Shown: positions 6,794 to 15,525, counted from the first letter of the stretch. The stretch: 32,909 nt of DNA from Marivivens sp. (GCA_030827165.1 JAURFB010000024.1:1-32909), one strand, 5' to 3'. Program-made: numbers and translations. The notes: a model not told the origin generated them from the sequence alone.

Positions 6794-8344
6794 CTACGCT
6801 ACGAAGCCCCAGTCGGGCTGTTCGAGAGCCTGCAACAAGCCATCGGACAGAAACTTCGGCGGCATCATAGTCCCGTATTTCTCGTGTATCTTCGTGCTTT
6901 CAGGAGACTCGTGACCGATGATGTAATGTTGATGGTCGGTTCTCATGCCTGAGGCTCGCATCTTGTCTGTGAGAGTATGACGGAACGAGTAGGGTACTAG
7001 ACCCTCAACCTTGCCGCCCAGTAGCTTTGAAAGCCTGTTGCGCAGATTCACACTGACGTTTTGCGCTCCCTTGGCGTTTCCAAACCTCGGAAAGAACGCT
7101 TCACTGAGACCGGATGGGGCGGAATACTTTGCCAACGCCTTGGCTAGCTCTGGGACTATTGGCACGGCTCTGGATCGGGTGTCCTTGTCGAGCGTCCTAA
7201 TATCGTTGTCTTTGAACACAATGTACGGGACTTCGGCTCGCAGGTGCACGTCTTGAACCTCCAGCCCAGAGGCAGCTTCAGTCCTGCAACCTGTGAAAGC
7301 CATTATAAGGCCAATCAAGCCAACTTCCTGTATCCGGTCTTGCTTCAAAAGTTCGATGTAAGCCCGCCACTGATTTGGGTTGAACGACACTCTAGCGGAA
7401 GCGTGTTTCTGCTCTAGCTTTGAGTTTGGCAAGCCAGCGAAGGGATTGAATAGGTTCGAGTTCGTTTCAGTGTTCCAGTTGTTCAGGATGGCTGACAGGA
7501 TGTTGATGTATTTGTTATGGGTTCCGTAGTTCGGCCAAGCGGCCCTACATCCTGACCTAACCTTGCTTCGATCTAGGTCGGCAAGTTTGGTTTCATTGCC
7601 GCTGAAAAGGCCCCCAACCACCCTGATAGCAGTCTCAGCCTGTAGTCTGGCTTTGTGGGCCTTCTCTGGGGAGCGGTCAGGCTTCTTGTGCGACTGGGTG
7701 TCTAAGTACAGGTGGAGGGCGTCCCATAGGGTCGGCGTGGCTTTGCTGGGGTTTCGACCCTCCAGCTGTGCCCTTATCTCAGCAACCAACTCTGGGTCAT
7801 AGCTGGCAAGCATGGGGGCCACATAGCCTTGTCCGTGCCAATGACCTGCATCGTAGTCTTTCTGCATGGTAGCGTAGTCGGTGTGGTCTTCTAAATAGTT
7901 CATGACCAACAAATCACGATAGTTCCACCAAGCCGCCAACTCACTGCGGAAATCTTCAAAGGTCTGACCTGGTTTCCTTACTGGTGGCGCTTCGCGTGGG
8001 TCGATCCCAGCTATCGCTATCATGGCCTGAGCTTCTTGGGCTTTGGTCAATGTCGCCGATGGATATCTCGCTAGTTTGCTATGAGCGTAGGCAACAGCCA
8101 ACTCAAAACGCTTGTGCTCTTTGGCGAACAGGATCAGCGCTTGTTCTCGATCCTTGGTCCCAAAAGAGACTTTCCACTCCCGCTTTCCCAAGATCGAGCG
8201 GACATCTTCAGGAACGGCTCTCCTAAATCGCCAAATCCCAGATGCGGAGCGGTCCAAGCCGGATAGCCTGTGTGCCAAAGCAGAGGTCCTTGTACCAACT
8301 TTGTACCAAAACCTTGTACCAACTTTCTGGTAAAATACCAGCAA
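6794..8344 (-). CDS. Tyrosine recombinase / integrase (DUF6538-type N-terminus)
   Basis: A 516-residue phage or island integrase. The N-terminal part (WRFRRAVPEDVRSILGKREWKVSFGTKDREQA, about 38-69) matches the DUF6538 arm-binding region. The central part (about 255-310) fits the SAM-like core-binding domain. The catalytic domain shows TGCRTEAA with R354, YSFRHT with R455, IGH with H478 and the nucleophile in HEKYG, Y490. The first position of the H-x-x-R box is Tyr (Y452). The gene reads away from the tRNA-Asn gene, which starts about 30 bp beyond it, so tRNA-Asn is the likely integration target. The ATG at 8344 lies at the edge of short direct repeats, which therefore encode the repeated KVGTR residues of the N-terminus. 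A later start is possible but no ATG is available. Confidence 0.93.
   Translation of the reverse strand: MLVFYQKVGTRFWYKVGTRTSALAHRLSGLDRSASGIWRFRRAVPEDVRSILGKREWKVSFGTKDREQALILFAKEHKRFELAVAYAHSKLARYPSATLTKAQEAQAMIAIAGIDPREAPPVRKPGQTFEDFRSELAAWWNYRDLLVMNYLEDHTDYATMQKDYDAGHWHGQGYVAPMLASYDPELVAEIRAQLEGRNPSKATPTLWDALHLYLDTQSHKKPDRSPEKAHKARLQAETAIRVVGGLFSGNETKLADLDRSKVRSGCRAAWPNYGTHNKYINILSAILNNWNTETNSNLFNPFAGLPNSKLEQKHASARVSFNPNQWRAYIELLKQDRIQEVGLIGLIMAFTGCRTEAASGLEVQDVHLRAEVPYIVFKDNDIRTLDKDTRSRAVPIVPELAKALAKYSAPSGLSEAFFPRFGNAKGAQNVSVNLRNRLSKLLGGKVEGLVPYSFRHTLTDKMRASGMRTDHQHYIIGHESPESTKIHEKYGTMMPPKFLSDGLLQALEQPDWGFVA
8288..8326 (+). repeat. Short direct repeats at the integrase start (possible arm-type sites)
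   Basis: The 15-mer CCTTGTACCAACTTT occurs at 8288-8302 and again at 8312-8326, 24 bp apart. A third TTGTACCA lies at 8301-8308, so the octamer occurs three times (8290, 8301, 8314). They sit between the catalytic part of the integrase gene and the tRNA. This is where integrase arm-binding or excisionase sites are expected. Confidence 0.7.
8327..8341. promoter_or_regulatory. Perfect palindrome at the integrase start codon
   Basis: CTGGTA (8327-8332), AAA, TACCAG (8336-8341) form a perfect 6-bp inverted repeat. It overlaps the presumed integrase start codon and shares the TACCA core with the neighbouring direct repeats. It may be a binding site for the integrase or an excisionase-type regulator that represses integrase expression. 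This is inference from position and symmetry only. Confidence 0.45.
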
Positions 8345-8376
8345 CCATTTATAAAATTAGGGAATTTTGAGGAAGC

Positions 8377-8451
8377 TGGCTCCGGCGGTAGGGATCGAAC
8401 CTACGACCAATTGATTAACAGTCAACTGCTCTACCGCTGAGCTACGCCGGA
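8377..8451 (-). tRNA. tRNA-Asn (anticodon GTT)
   Basis: A complete cloverleaf reads on the minus strand from 8451. It has the acceptor TCCGGCG/CGCCGGA, a D arm with AGCTCAGCGGTAGAGC, the anticodon loop CTGTTAA (GTT), the T arm GTAGG-TTCGATC-CCTAC, a discriminator G and an encoded CCA at 8379-8377. Its 3' end faces the integrase gene. All stems pair, so the gene appears functional even though an element seems to have integrated at its 3' end. Confidence 0.97.
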
Positions 8452-8531
8452 ACACGGGGGCCGTATAGCAATGGGTCGCGGCGGCGTCCAGTGGGTTGTG
8501 GTGAAAAAACTCCCGCTCGGGGAGATTTTCT

Positions 8532-9434
8532 TCAAGCTATTGAAAAGATTTCATTAACGGACAAATGCGGGGTAGCGAGAACAAGCTTGCGGCCGGTCAG
8601 ATCGATGAGGTGGGCAAAGACATTGCGGGCCGCGGCCGGCAGGAGGGCCGGGGCGACGTCAGTATAGATGGCGGCTGTGAGCGCCTCACAGGTTGCGGGG
8701 CCGCTTGCAAGGGCCGCGAGGATTTGCGCCTCGCGCGACAGGCGGTGGTCAATCAACCAGCGAAGGCGCGCATCAAGATCGTCGACCGGATGGCCGTGTC
8801 CCGGCAGGGCGCGGCTGGCGCCGATCTCGGTCAGGCGGCGGGTTGAGGCCATGAAGTCGGTAAGATCGCCATCAGGCGGCGAGACGAGCGAACTGGCCCA
8901 GCCCATCACATGATCGCCGGAAAATAGGTCGTCGCCGCACTTCAGGCAGAGGTGATTGCCGAAATGGCCGGGGGTGTGAAAGACTTCAAGCCTCCATTCA
9001 TCGCCGTCCACAAGATCACCATCTGCCAAAAGGATATCCGGCGCGAAATCCGGATCCACGCCTTCGCCGCCCCCGGCAAGCCCTTGCCTCGAGAGCCGAT
9101 CCATCGTGGGGCTGCGACCGGCGGCGCTATTGCCAAAGGCAAGAACCGGCGCGCCTGTGATCTCGGCAAGTGGCCGGGCGGCGGGGGAATGATCGATATG
9201 GCTGTGGGTGACAAGGATATGGCTGACCTTCCTCCCCCCGATCGCAGCGACGAGATTATCGAGATGGGATTTGCTGGCGGGGCCGGGGTCGATCACCGCA
9301 ACGCTTGTCTCGCCAAGAAGATAGCTGTTGGTGCCCCAATAGGTCATCGGCGAGGGGTTGGGAGCAAGCACCCGCGCGATACCGCCACCGAGGCTTTCGG
9401 CAATTCCGGCCCCAGGGCGTTTCTCCTCCGTCAT
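8532..9434 (-). CDS. MBL-fold metallo-hydrolase
   Basis: The 300-residue protein has the metallo-beta-lactamase metal site THSHIDHS (H77, H79, D81, H82), a later HTPGHFGNHLCL and SGDHVMGW, and a GHG-containing LPGHGHPVDD. A C-terminal winged-helix-like segment (LDARLRWLIDHRLSREAQILAAL onward) is typical of LACTB2-like members. That group includes hydrolases and endoribonucleases; the substrate here is not known. It is the first clearly core-type, GC-rich gene after the tRNA-Asn island edge. It is divergent from the sensor kinase, with about 40 bp between the starts. Confidence 0.9.
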   Translation of the reverse strand: MTEEKRPGAGIAESLGGGIARVLAPNPSPMTYWGTNSYLLGETSVAVIDPGPASKSHLDNLVAAIGGRKVSHILVTHSHIDHSPAARPLAEITGAPVLAFGNSAAGRSPTMDRLSRQGLAGGGEGVDPDFAPDILLADGDLVDGDEWRLEVFHTPGHFGNHLCLKCGDDLFSGDHVMGWASSLVSPPDGDLTDFMASTRRLTEIGASRALPGHGHPVDDLDARLRWLIDHRLSREAQILAALASGPATCEALTAAIYTDVAPALLPAAARNVFAHLIDLTGRKLVLATPHLSVNEIFSIA

Positions 9435-9473
9435 GGTGCTTTCTTCCGTTTCGATCCGCGGCTAGCTTTAGGT

Positions 9474-10796
9474 ATGTTTTTCGCTTGGCTCAAACAATAC
9501 ATGCCGCGCAGCCTTTACGGGCGGGCGACACTTATCCTCTTGATGCCAGTGGTGGCGGTGCAGCTCATCGTCTCGGTGGTATTCATTCAGCGCCATTATG
9601 ACTGGGTCACGCGGCAGATGACCCAGACCGTGGCCGAAGAGCTGGCGTATCTTGCGCAGGGTATTGCGGAGGCGCCTGACGCCGCTGCCGCAGTCGTTTT
9701 CGCAGAGGGTTTCGGCCGCGCCATGAATATGAAGGTGGACTTCGAAGCCGATCCGGATTCGGTGAATCCGGTGGTGCAGTGGTATGATCTCTCGGGCCAC
9801 GCCATGCGGCGATTTCTGGAAGCGGTACCCGAAGTCACGGTTGTCGATCTGCAAGTCGGTTGGCGGGTCAGGCTGTGGCTGGATACTTCCAGAGGCGGGG
9901 TCGCGGTGGATTTCGCCCGCACCCGTGTGGCGGCGCGCAACCCCCATCAGCTCATCGTGATCATGCTTGTCATGGGGGCGTTCTTGACGCTCATTTCCTT
10001 CTTCTTCCTCCGCAATCAGCTGCGCCCGATCAAGCGCATGGCCGAGGCGGCGGCCGAGTTTGGCAAGGGCCGCAATGTGCCCTTTACCCTGACCGGCGCG
10101 ACCGAAGTGCGGGCTGCGGGGACGGCGTTCCTTGAAATGCGGACGCGGATCGAGCGGCAGGTGCAGACGCGGAGCTTGATGCTTTCGGGGGTCGGTCATG
10201 ATCTCAGAACGCCTCTGACAAGATTGCGTCTTGCCCTGTCGATGATGGACGGGAAAGAAGCTGGGCCGCTGATCGCGGATGTCGAGGATATGGAACACCT
10301 TGTCGACGCTTTCCTCGAGTTCGGCCGGCAAGATGCGGCAGACAAACCCGAAGAGGTCGATCCCGCCGTGCTCCTGGGGCAAGTCATTGACGATGCGGAG
10401 CGGGCGGGGCAGGCGGTGCATCTTGGCAAGGCATCTTTGGAGGCGGGGACAGTGTCTTTGCCCCTGCGGCCCCTGGCCCTGCGCCGCGCGCTCGACAATC
10501 TGATCGGCAACGGGTTGCGCTATGGAAGCGAAGTGAGGATCGGGGTGAGGGCCACGGACCGTACCGTGATCTTTTCTGTCGAGGACAACGGCCCCGGCAT
10601 ACCGGAGGCGCAAAGGGACGAGGCGATTCGCCCCTTTACGCGCCTCGACCCCGCGCGCAATCAGAACAAGGGCTCGGGCGTGGGGCTTGGGCTGGCCATC
10701 GTTGCCGATGTGGCGAGGATGCACGGGGGCAGCTTGAGGCTCGGGCAAAGCGAGGCCTTGGGCGGCCTTGTGGCCGAGATCGTGATACCGCGCTGA
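9474..10796 (+). CDS. EnvZ-like membrane sensor histidine kinase
   Basis: A 440-residue kinase. Membrane helices lie at about 17-38 and 160-179 and enclose a periplasmic sensor of about 120 residues. A HAMP linker follows at about 180-232, then the phosphoacceptor box GVGHDLRTPLTRLRLAL with H242. The HATPase_c domain shows LDNLIGNGLRYG (N box), DNGPGIP and GSGVGLGLAIV. ATG 9474 is preferred; ATG 9501 is a possible shorter start. The layout matches EnvZ-type osmosensing kinases of alphaproteobacteria. No response regulator gene is adjacent, so its partner must be elsewhere. An MBL hydrolase gene diverges just upstream. The stop is followed directly by the structured repeat. Confidence 0.9.
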   Translation: MFFAWLKQYMPRSLYGRATLILLMPVVAVQLIVSVVFIQRHYDWVTRQMTQTVAEELAYLAQGIAEAPDAAAAVVFAEGFGRAMNMKVDFEADPDSVNPVVQWYDLSGHAMRRFLEAVPEVTVVDLQVGWRVRLWLDTSRGGVAVDFARTRVAARNPHQLIVIMLVMGAFLTLISFFFLRNQLRPIKRMAEAAAEFGKGRNVPFTLTGATEVRAAGTAFLEMRTRIERQVQTRSLMLSGVGHDLRTPLTRLRLALSMMDGKEAGPLIADVEDMEHLVDAFLEFGRQDAADKPEEVDPAVLLGQVIDDAERAGQAVHLGKASLEAGTVSLPLRPLALRRALDNLIGNGLRYGSEVRIGVRATDRTVIFSVEDNGPGIPEAQRDEAIRPFTRLDPARNQNKGSGVGLGLAIVADVARMHGGSLRLGQSEALGGLVAEIVIPR

Positions 10797-10862
10797 GGGG
10801 GCTCTGCCCCCGCCGCCCTTGCGGGCGGCTCCCCCGGAGTATTTGCGGCCAAAAGAAGGGGG
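10797..10862 (+). repeat. Structured dispersed intergenic repeat, single copy
   Basis: Directly after the kinase stop come three parts. They are GGGGGC-TCT-GCCCCC (10797-10811), a perfect hairpin GCCGCCC-TTGC-GGGCGGC (10812-10829), and TCCCCCGGAGTATTTGCGG, whose C run can pair with GGGGG at 10858-10862. The same order of parts recurs at 19354-19492 with a different but again self-complementary central hairpin. It may also terminate the kinase transcript. Confidence 0.8.
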
Positions 10863-10871
10863 AGGACGGTT

Positions 10872-10947
10872 TGGTAGGCCCGGAGGGACTTGAACCCCCA
10901 ACCAAAGCGTTATGAGCGCTCTGCTCTAACCATTGAGCTACAGGCCC
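10872..10947 (-). tRNA. tRNA with CAT anticodon (tRNA-Ile2 more likely than elongator tRNA-Met)
   Basis: A complete 76-nt cloverleaf on the minus strand begins GGGCCTG at 10947, with D arm AGCTCAATGGTTAGAGC, anticodon loop CTCATAA (CAT), T loop TTCAAGT, discriminator A and encoded CCA at 10874-10872. The first pair is G1-U72. The D arm and the TTCAAGTCC T loop resemble the lysidine-modified tRNA-Ile(CAT) of other proteobacteria more than tRNA-Met. The C1xA72 mismatch of initiator tRNA is absent. The Ile2 assignment is a judgement from memory of family sequences. Confidence 0.9.
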
Positions 10948-11048
10948 GCCTGCCGATTGCCTATCTGGGCGGCGGGGGAGGGTCAAGTTGTCACTGGTCA
11001 GCGCGGGCGGGTTGGGGTATCGGGGCGGCAACGGAGAAAGGGGACCAG

Positions 11049-12092
11049 ATGAGCACCAAGACCGGGCTGACCTATGCGGACGCGGGTGTTGATATCGATG
11101 CGGGCAACGCGTTGGTAGAGCGGATCAAGCCGGCAGCCAAGCGGACGGCGCGGCCGGGGGTGATGTCGGGTCTGGGTGGCTTTGGGGCGCTCTTTGATCT
11201 CAAGGGTGCGGGCTATGTCGATCCGGTTCTCGTGGCGGCGACCGATGGCGTTGGGACCAAGCTCCGGATCGCCATTGATACCGGCAATGTCGATACGATC
11301 GGCATCGACCTTGTGGCGATGTGTGTGAACGATCTTATGTGTCAGGGCGCCGAGCCTTTGTTTTTTCTGGACTATTTCGCCACGGGCAAACTGGATGTGG
11401 ATGCAGCTGCGCGGATCATCGAGGGCATTGCCGAGGGCTGTGCGCAATCGGGCTGTGCGCTTATCGGCGGCGAGACGGCCGAGATGCCGGGGATGTATCA
11501 CGCGGACGATTTCGATCTGGCAGGCTTTGCCGTGGGCGCGATGGAGCGCGGCGCGGATTTGCCGGCGGGGGTTGAAGAGGGGGATGTGCTTCTCGGGATT
11601 TCCTCGTCGGGCGTTCATTCCAACGGCTATTCCTTCGTGCGCAAGGTGGTCGGGGTGTCGGGCCTTGGCTGGGACGCGGCCTCGCCCTTTGGCGAGGGCA
11701 GCCTGGGCGCGGCGCTTCTGACGCCGACCCGTCTATATGTGAAACAGGCCTTGGCGGCGGTTCGCGCGGGCGGCGTTCATGCGCTGGCGCATATCACCGG
11801 CGGCGGCCTTACGGAGAACCTGCCGCGGGTTCTACCCGAGGGGCTTGGCGCCGAGATTGATCTTGGCACATGGACGCTTCCGGGTGTGTTCCGCTGGCTG
11901 GCGGAGACCGCGAATATGGAAGAGCCCGAGCTTCTCAAGACCTTCAATTCGGGCATTGGCATGATCGTCGTTGCCGCCGCAGATCGTGCGGCGGCGCTGA
12001 CCGAGGTTCTGCGGGCCGAGGGCGAGGACGTGCGCCCAATCGGCCGCGTCGTGAAAGGGCAGGGCGTTTCCTACAACGGACGGCTTTTGTGA
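11049..12092 (+). CDS. purM: Phosphoribosylformylglycinamidine cyclo-ligase (AIR synthetase)
   Basis: A 347-residue enzyme of purine synthesis that closes FGAM to AIR with ATP. Conserved blocks are [13 protein letters not shown] at the N-terminus, [98 protein letters not shown] and [12 protein letters not shown] 11049 has GAGAAAGGGG shortly upstream. purN begins within its stop codon (GTGA), so the pair is translationally coupled. Confidence 0.98.
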   Translation: MSTKTGLTYADAGVDIDAGNALVERIKPAAKRTARPGVMSGLGGFGALFDLKGAGYVDPVLVAATDGVGTKLRIAIDTGNVDTIGIDLVAMCVNDLMCQGAEPLFFLDYFATGKLDVDAAARIIEGIAEGCAQSGCALIGGETAEMPGMYHADDFDLAGFAVGAMERGADLPAGVEEGDVLLGISSSGVHSNGYSFVRKVVGVSGLGWDAASPFGEGSLGAALLTPTRLYVKQALAAVRAGGVHALAHITGGGLTENLPRVLPEGLGAEIDLGTWTLPGVFRWLAETANMEEPELLKTFNSGIGMIVVAAADRAAALTEVLRAEGEDVRPIGRVVKGQGVSYNGRLL

Positions 12093-12703
12093 AGCGACGC
12101 GTCGGCATTCTGATCTCTGGTGGCGGGTCCAACATGGTCGCCCTCGTGAAATCGATGACCGGCGATCATCCGGCGCGGCCTGTTCTGGTGGTCTCGAATG
12201 ATCCGGAGGCGAGCGGCCTAGAAAAGGCGCGCGCCCTTGGCGTTGCGACAGCCGTTGTCGATCATCGCCTCTTCGGCAAGGATCGCGCGGATTTCGAGGC
12301 CGAGCTGGATCGGGTATTGCGCGAGGCAGGGGTCGAGATCGTCTGCCTTGCCGGTTTCATGCGGATTCTGACGCCCGAGTTCACCCGCAAATGGGCGGGG
12401 CGGATGCTCAATATCCATCCCTCGCTTTTGCCGCTTTACAAGGGCCTGCATACCCATGCCCGCGCGCTTGAGGCGGGAGATGGCGAACACGGTTGTTCGG
12501 TGCACGAGGTCACGGCCGAGCTTGATGGCGGGCCGATCCTTGGGCAGGCGCGGATTGCCATTGACGCGGGCGACACAGCCCAAAGCCTTGCCGTGCGGCT
12601 TTTGCCGATGGAGCACGCGCTCTATCCGGCGGTCTTGCGCCGCTATGCCGCCGATGACCGGACGCCCGTTTTTCTGTCCGAGGGTATCAGCGCGGTCTCG
12701 TAG
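12089..12703 (+). CDS. purN: Phosphoribosylglycinamide formyltransferase (GART)
   Basis: A 204-residue folate-dependent enzyme that formylates GAR to FGAR. It shows the N-terminal [13 protein letters not shown] phosphate loop, [25 protein letters not shown], the catalytic [13 protein letters not shown] segment and [19 protein letters not shown]. The start is GTG 12089, overlapping the purM stop by the sequence GTGA. The last 61 bases overlap the 3' end of the convergent Hint-domain gene. Confidence 0.97.
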   Translation: MKRRVGILISGGGSNMVALVKSMTGDHPARPVLVVSNDPEASGLEKARALGVATAVVDHRLFGKDRADFEAELDRVLREAGVEIVCLAGFMRILTPEFTRKWAGRMLNIHPSLLPLYKGLHTHARALEAGDGEHGCSVHEVTAELDGGPILGQARIAIDAGDTAQSLAVRLLPMEHALYPAVLRRYAADDRTPVFLSEGISAVS

Positions 12704-13658
12704 GTGCGCAGACAGGGGCGGGCTGTTTCGAGGGTGCGATGGGAGGCCTCGGGGAACTGGGCCAGGATCTCGTTCCGTGCCTTGGTGTCCAGCCGCCCCA
12801 GAGCTTCGGCCCCCAGATGCAGGCTTTCGGTGCGGATACCTTCGGCAAAGATGATCTCGTGGCGCTCGAAGAGGATGTGGAACCAGGTGATCTTGGGCTG
12901 CGGCACCTGCCGGATCGTCGATCCGTTCACAAGATGGACGGCGGCCACCAGAACCTCGGGCTGGCCGAAATACATCTCGGTGCGCCAGTCGGTCATCACC
13001 ATCCGGTGCTGCGGCGAGACCGTGAGGCGGCGATAGTTGCCAAGGGCGCAGGGTTCGAAAACGATGGGTGCGTCCGGGCCGGTGGCCGAAACCTCGCGCT
13101 TGCCGATCCATCTGATTTTCTGAAGCCCGCTGTCGAGAGTGGTGACCTTATCGCCGATCCGCAGAGTTTCGATCGGCAATGGGCCGATGTCGGTTTCGAT
13201 CAGCGTGCCTTTTGCGAGGCAGGGAAATGTCGGCGGCGTCGGAGGCAGGCTGGTGAAGGGCAGCTCGACCCCGAGTGGGACGCTGGCGCCGGGGCCAAGT
13301 TGCATCGATCCGTCGGTCACGCCGTTGAGACTGATCACAACCCCGCTGCCGTCGCCATTGTCGAGCATCAGGTGCGTGTCCGACCAGGCGCGTCCGTTAT
13401 AGAGCGTGGTGTCGGGGTAGAGACCCGTATAGACGAGATCGCCGCTGGGATATTCATAGATCGAGACAGTTTGACCCGCTGTCAGACCTGTATCGCCGGC
13501 AGCCACATCATCGACAACGATCCGATAGACGTCGGTCGGGCTCCCGAATGTCGAAACATCGTTCAGCGTGACCTTTGTGCCGTTGCTCTGTCCGGATACA
13601 TGTACGGAGGAATAAAGGCCGAGCTGATCGCCTGTCAGAAAAATTCTGTAGTCGCCAT
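12643..13658 (-). CDS. Hint (hedgehog/intein) domain protein, N-terminus probably frameshifted
   Basis: About 335 residues. The Hint_2-type domain begins CLAKGTLIETDIGPLPIETL, continues with IGDKVTTLDSG and has the B block LTVSPQHRMVM with MYFGQPEVLV, ending ...YETALIP. In front lies a beta-rich region of about 150 residues (STFGSPTDVYRIVVDD, YEYPSGDLVYTG). The frame has no good start codon near FLTGDQLGLY. However, ATG 13658 in the next frame gives MATTEFF and then a stop. One more T in the T5 run (plus-strand A5, 13639-13643) would join it as MATTEFFLTGDQLG, which looks like the true N-terminus. Without that, the frame is open back to 13857. The function is unknown; family members may self-process. 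The 3' end overlaps purN. Confidence 0.7.
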
Positions 13659-13880
13659 GGGGCTGACACGTCCTGCAACAACGGCCCCCCCAGGCGCTTG
13701 CGCAGCATTGCGTTGAATCTAGGGTGAATTTCCTCCGAAGGCAAGCAGATGGGCGGCGGCGATCGCGGCTTGATCGGGCTGTCGCCCTGCTGCAACAGGC
13801 GGTCGGGTCGAGGCCTTTCCAAGACCGAGGCTTTGGCCTAAGAACGCAAAACCCCAACGCCGCAAGAAAAGACCGATCCG

Positions 13881-15038
13881 ATGAAGATGATCACCACGAC
13901 CGAAGCTCTGGCCGCCTTCTGCACCGAGGCCGCCAAGCATCCTTATGTGACCGTGGACACCGAATTCCTGCGCGAGCGGACCTTTTGGTCGAAGCTCTGC
14001 CTCTTGCAGATGGCCTATTCCGATCCTGAGGGCGGCGACGCCGTCTTGGTCGATCCCTTGGCCGAGGGGCTTTCGCTTGAGCCGGTCTATGAGCTTTTCC
14101 GCGACAAGGCGGTCGTGAAAGTGTTTCACGCCGCGCGGCAGGATCTTGAGATCTTCTTCGTCGATGCCGGCGTCATTCCCGATCCGATGTTCGACACGCA
14201 GGTTGCGGCGATGGTCTGCGGCTATGGAGAGCAGGTCGGTTACGAGACCCTCGTGCGCAAGATCGCCAAGGCCGATCTGGACAAGTCGCACCGCTTTACC
14301 GATTGGTCCCGCCGCCCGCTGACCGAGGCGCAGGCAACCTATGCGCTGGCGGACGTGACGCACCTGCGGCAGATCTATGAAGTGCTGGCCGCCCGCCTTG
14401 CCAAGACGGGGCGCGAGCGCTGGGTTGCCGAAGAGATTGCCGTTCTGACCGATCCCTCGACCTACGAGGCCCATCCCGAGAACGCATGGGAGCGGGTGAA
14501 AACCCGCAACCATTCGGGCCGCTTCATGGCGGTGGTGAAAGAGCTTGCGACCTTTCGGGAGAGCTATGCGCAGGCCAGGAATGTTCCCCGCTCGCGGGTG
14601 TTCAAGGATGATGCGTTGATCGAGCTGGCCTCGACCAAGCCGCAGAACGAAGCAGATCTCGGCCGATCCCGCCTCCTTTTGCGCGAAGCGCGGAAGGGTG
14701 AGATTGCCGAAGGCATCCTGCGGGCCGTGAAAGCCGGGCTCGAGATGCCGAATGACAAGCTGCCCAAGGTCGACCAAAGCCATGAGAAACTTCAGGTCAA
14801 TCCCGCGCTGGCCGATCTTCTGCGCGTTCTTCTGAAGGCCAAGTCCGACAACGAGGGCGTGGCCGCCAAGCTGATCGCCACCTCGACCGAGCTTGACGCC
14901 ATTGCCGCCGGAGAACGCGATCTTCCGGCGCTGCATGGCTGGCGGGCCGAGGTGTTTGGCAACGAGGCGTTGATGCTTTGCGATGGAAAGGTCGGCCTCG
15001 CGACCAAGGGCCAAAAGGTCGTGACGGTTCGCCTCTGA
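13881..15038 (+). CDS. rnd: Ribonuclease D
   Basis: A 385-residue 3'-5' exoribonuclease for tRNA and other small-RNA end trimming. DEDD exonuclease motifs are seen as VTVDTEFLRE (D26, E28), KVFHAARQDLEIFF and YALADVTHLRQIYEVL. The C-terminal HRDC domain follows (ARNVPRSRVFKDDALIELA). The length is usual for the family. The first ATG at 13881 is used; ATG 13887 is two codons later. It is divergent from the Hint gene and convergent with the lipoprotein gene, with only one base between the two stops. Confidence 0.96.
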   Translation: MKMITTTEALAAFCTEAAKHPYVTVDTEFLRERTFWSKLCLLQMAYSDPEGGDAVLVDPLAEGLSLEPVYELFRDKAVVKVFHAARQDLEIFFVDAGVIPDPMFDTQVAAMVCGYGEQVGYETLVRKIAKADLDKSHRFTDWSRRPLTEAQATYALADVTHLRQIYEVLAARLAKTGRERWVAEEIAVLTDPSTYEAHPENAWERVKTRNHSGRFMAVVKELATFRESYAQARNVPRSRVFKDDALIELASTKPQNEADLGRSRLLLREARKGEIAEGILRAVKAGLEMPNDKLPKVDQSHEKLQVNPALADLLRVLLKAKSDNEGVAAKLIATSTELDAIAAGERDLPALHGWRAEVFGNEALMLCDGKVGLATKGQKVVTVRL

Positions 15039-15039
15039 C

Positions 15040-15525
15040 CTATCGCGAAAGCCGTTTCGTCGCGCTCGCCCCGCGCACCACGACCGCTTTTATCCCGCGC
15101 AGCACGGCGGCATCGATCACGGTCGCCACGGTGATCTGCCGCGAATTGGCGCTGCCCACAGCCTCAAAGCCCGCCGGGCGCTCGACACGGAAGTCATAGG
15201 TCAGAACGCCATTCGAGACATCGACCAACACAAGCTCGGCGTTGAAATATCCCTGACTTGCGGCAACTCCGGTTGCCCGAAGGATCGCGCCGCTCCCTGA
15301 CGTTTCCAGCGAGGCAGAAACCAAAGATTCGATCAAGACGCGGGCATCGACAACTGTCACCTCGGCCCGAGCCGGCACCAGAGGCTTGCGTTGGATGGCC
15401 GCTTCGTTCGTCGCTTCGGGCGCAGGGTCGAACCAATTGAGCGGATTCAACCTTGACTCGGAGACCCTCGCACAGCCCGAAAGCGCCGCCGCCAGCCCCA
15501 CCGCGATCGCCAGTTTTCTCAGCAT
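15040..15525 (-). CDS. Putative lipoprotein of unknown function
   Basis: The 161-residue protein has a lipoprotein signal, MLRKLAIAVGLAAALSGC, with lipobox L-S-G-C and the lipid-modified Cys at 18. The mature protein has a Pro/Ala-rich linker and then a beta-rich domain (EVTVVDARVLIESL, YFNAELVLVDVSNGVLTYDFRVE, ending in basic residues). Residue 19 is Ala, which favours sorting to the outer membrane. I do not recognise the family with certainty. It is convergent with rnd and divergent from sufE, so it is probably transcribed alone. Confidence 0.8.
   Translation of the reverse strand: MLRKLAIAVGLAAALSGCARVSESRLNPLNWFDPAPEATNEAAIQRKPLVPARAEVTVVDARVLIESLVSASLETSGSGAILRATGVAASQGYFNAELVLVDVSNGVLTYDFRVERPAGFEAVGSANSRQITVATVIDAAVLRGIKAVVVRGASATKRLSR

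Noticed and set aside
9468-10901. Minus-strand open frame opposite the sensor kinase
   Set aside because: Antisense shadow, and it runs into the tRNA gene at its start.
13719-15014. Long minus-strand open frame opposite rnd
   Set aside because: Antisense shadow of a clear ribonuclease D gene, with no recognisable domain.
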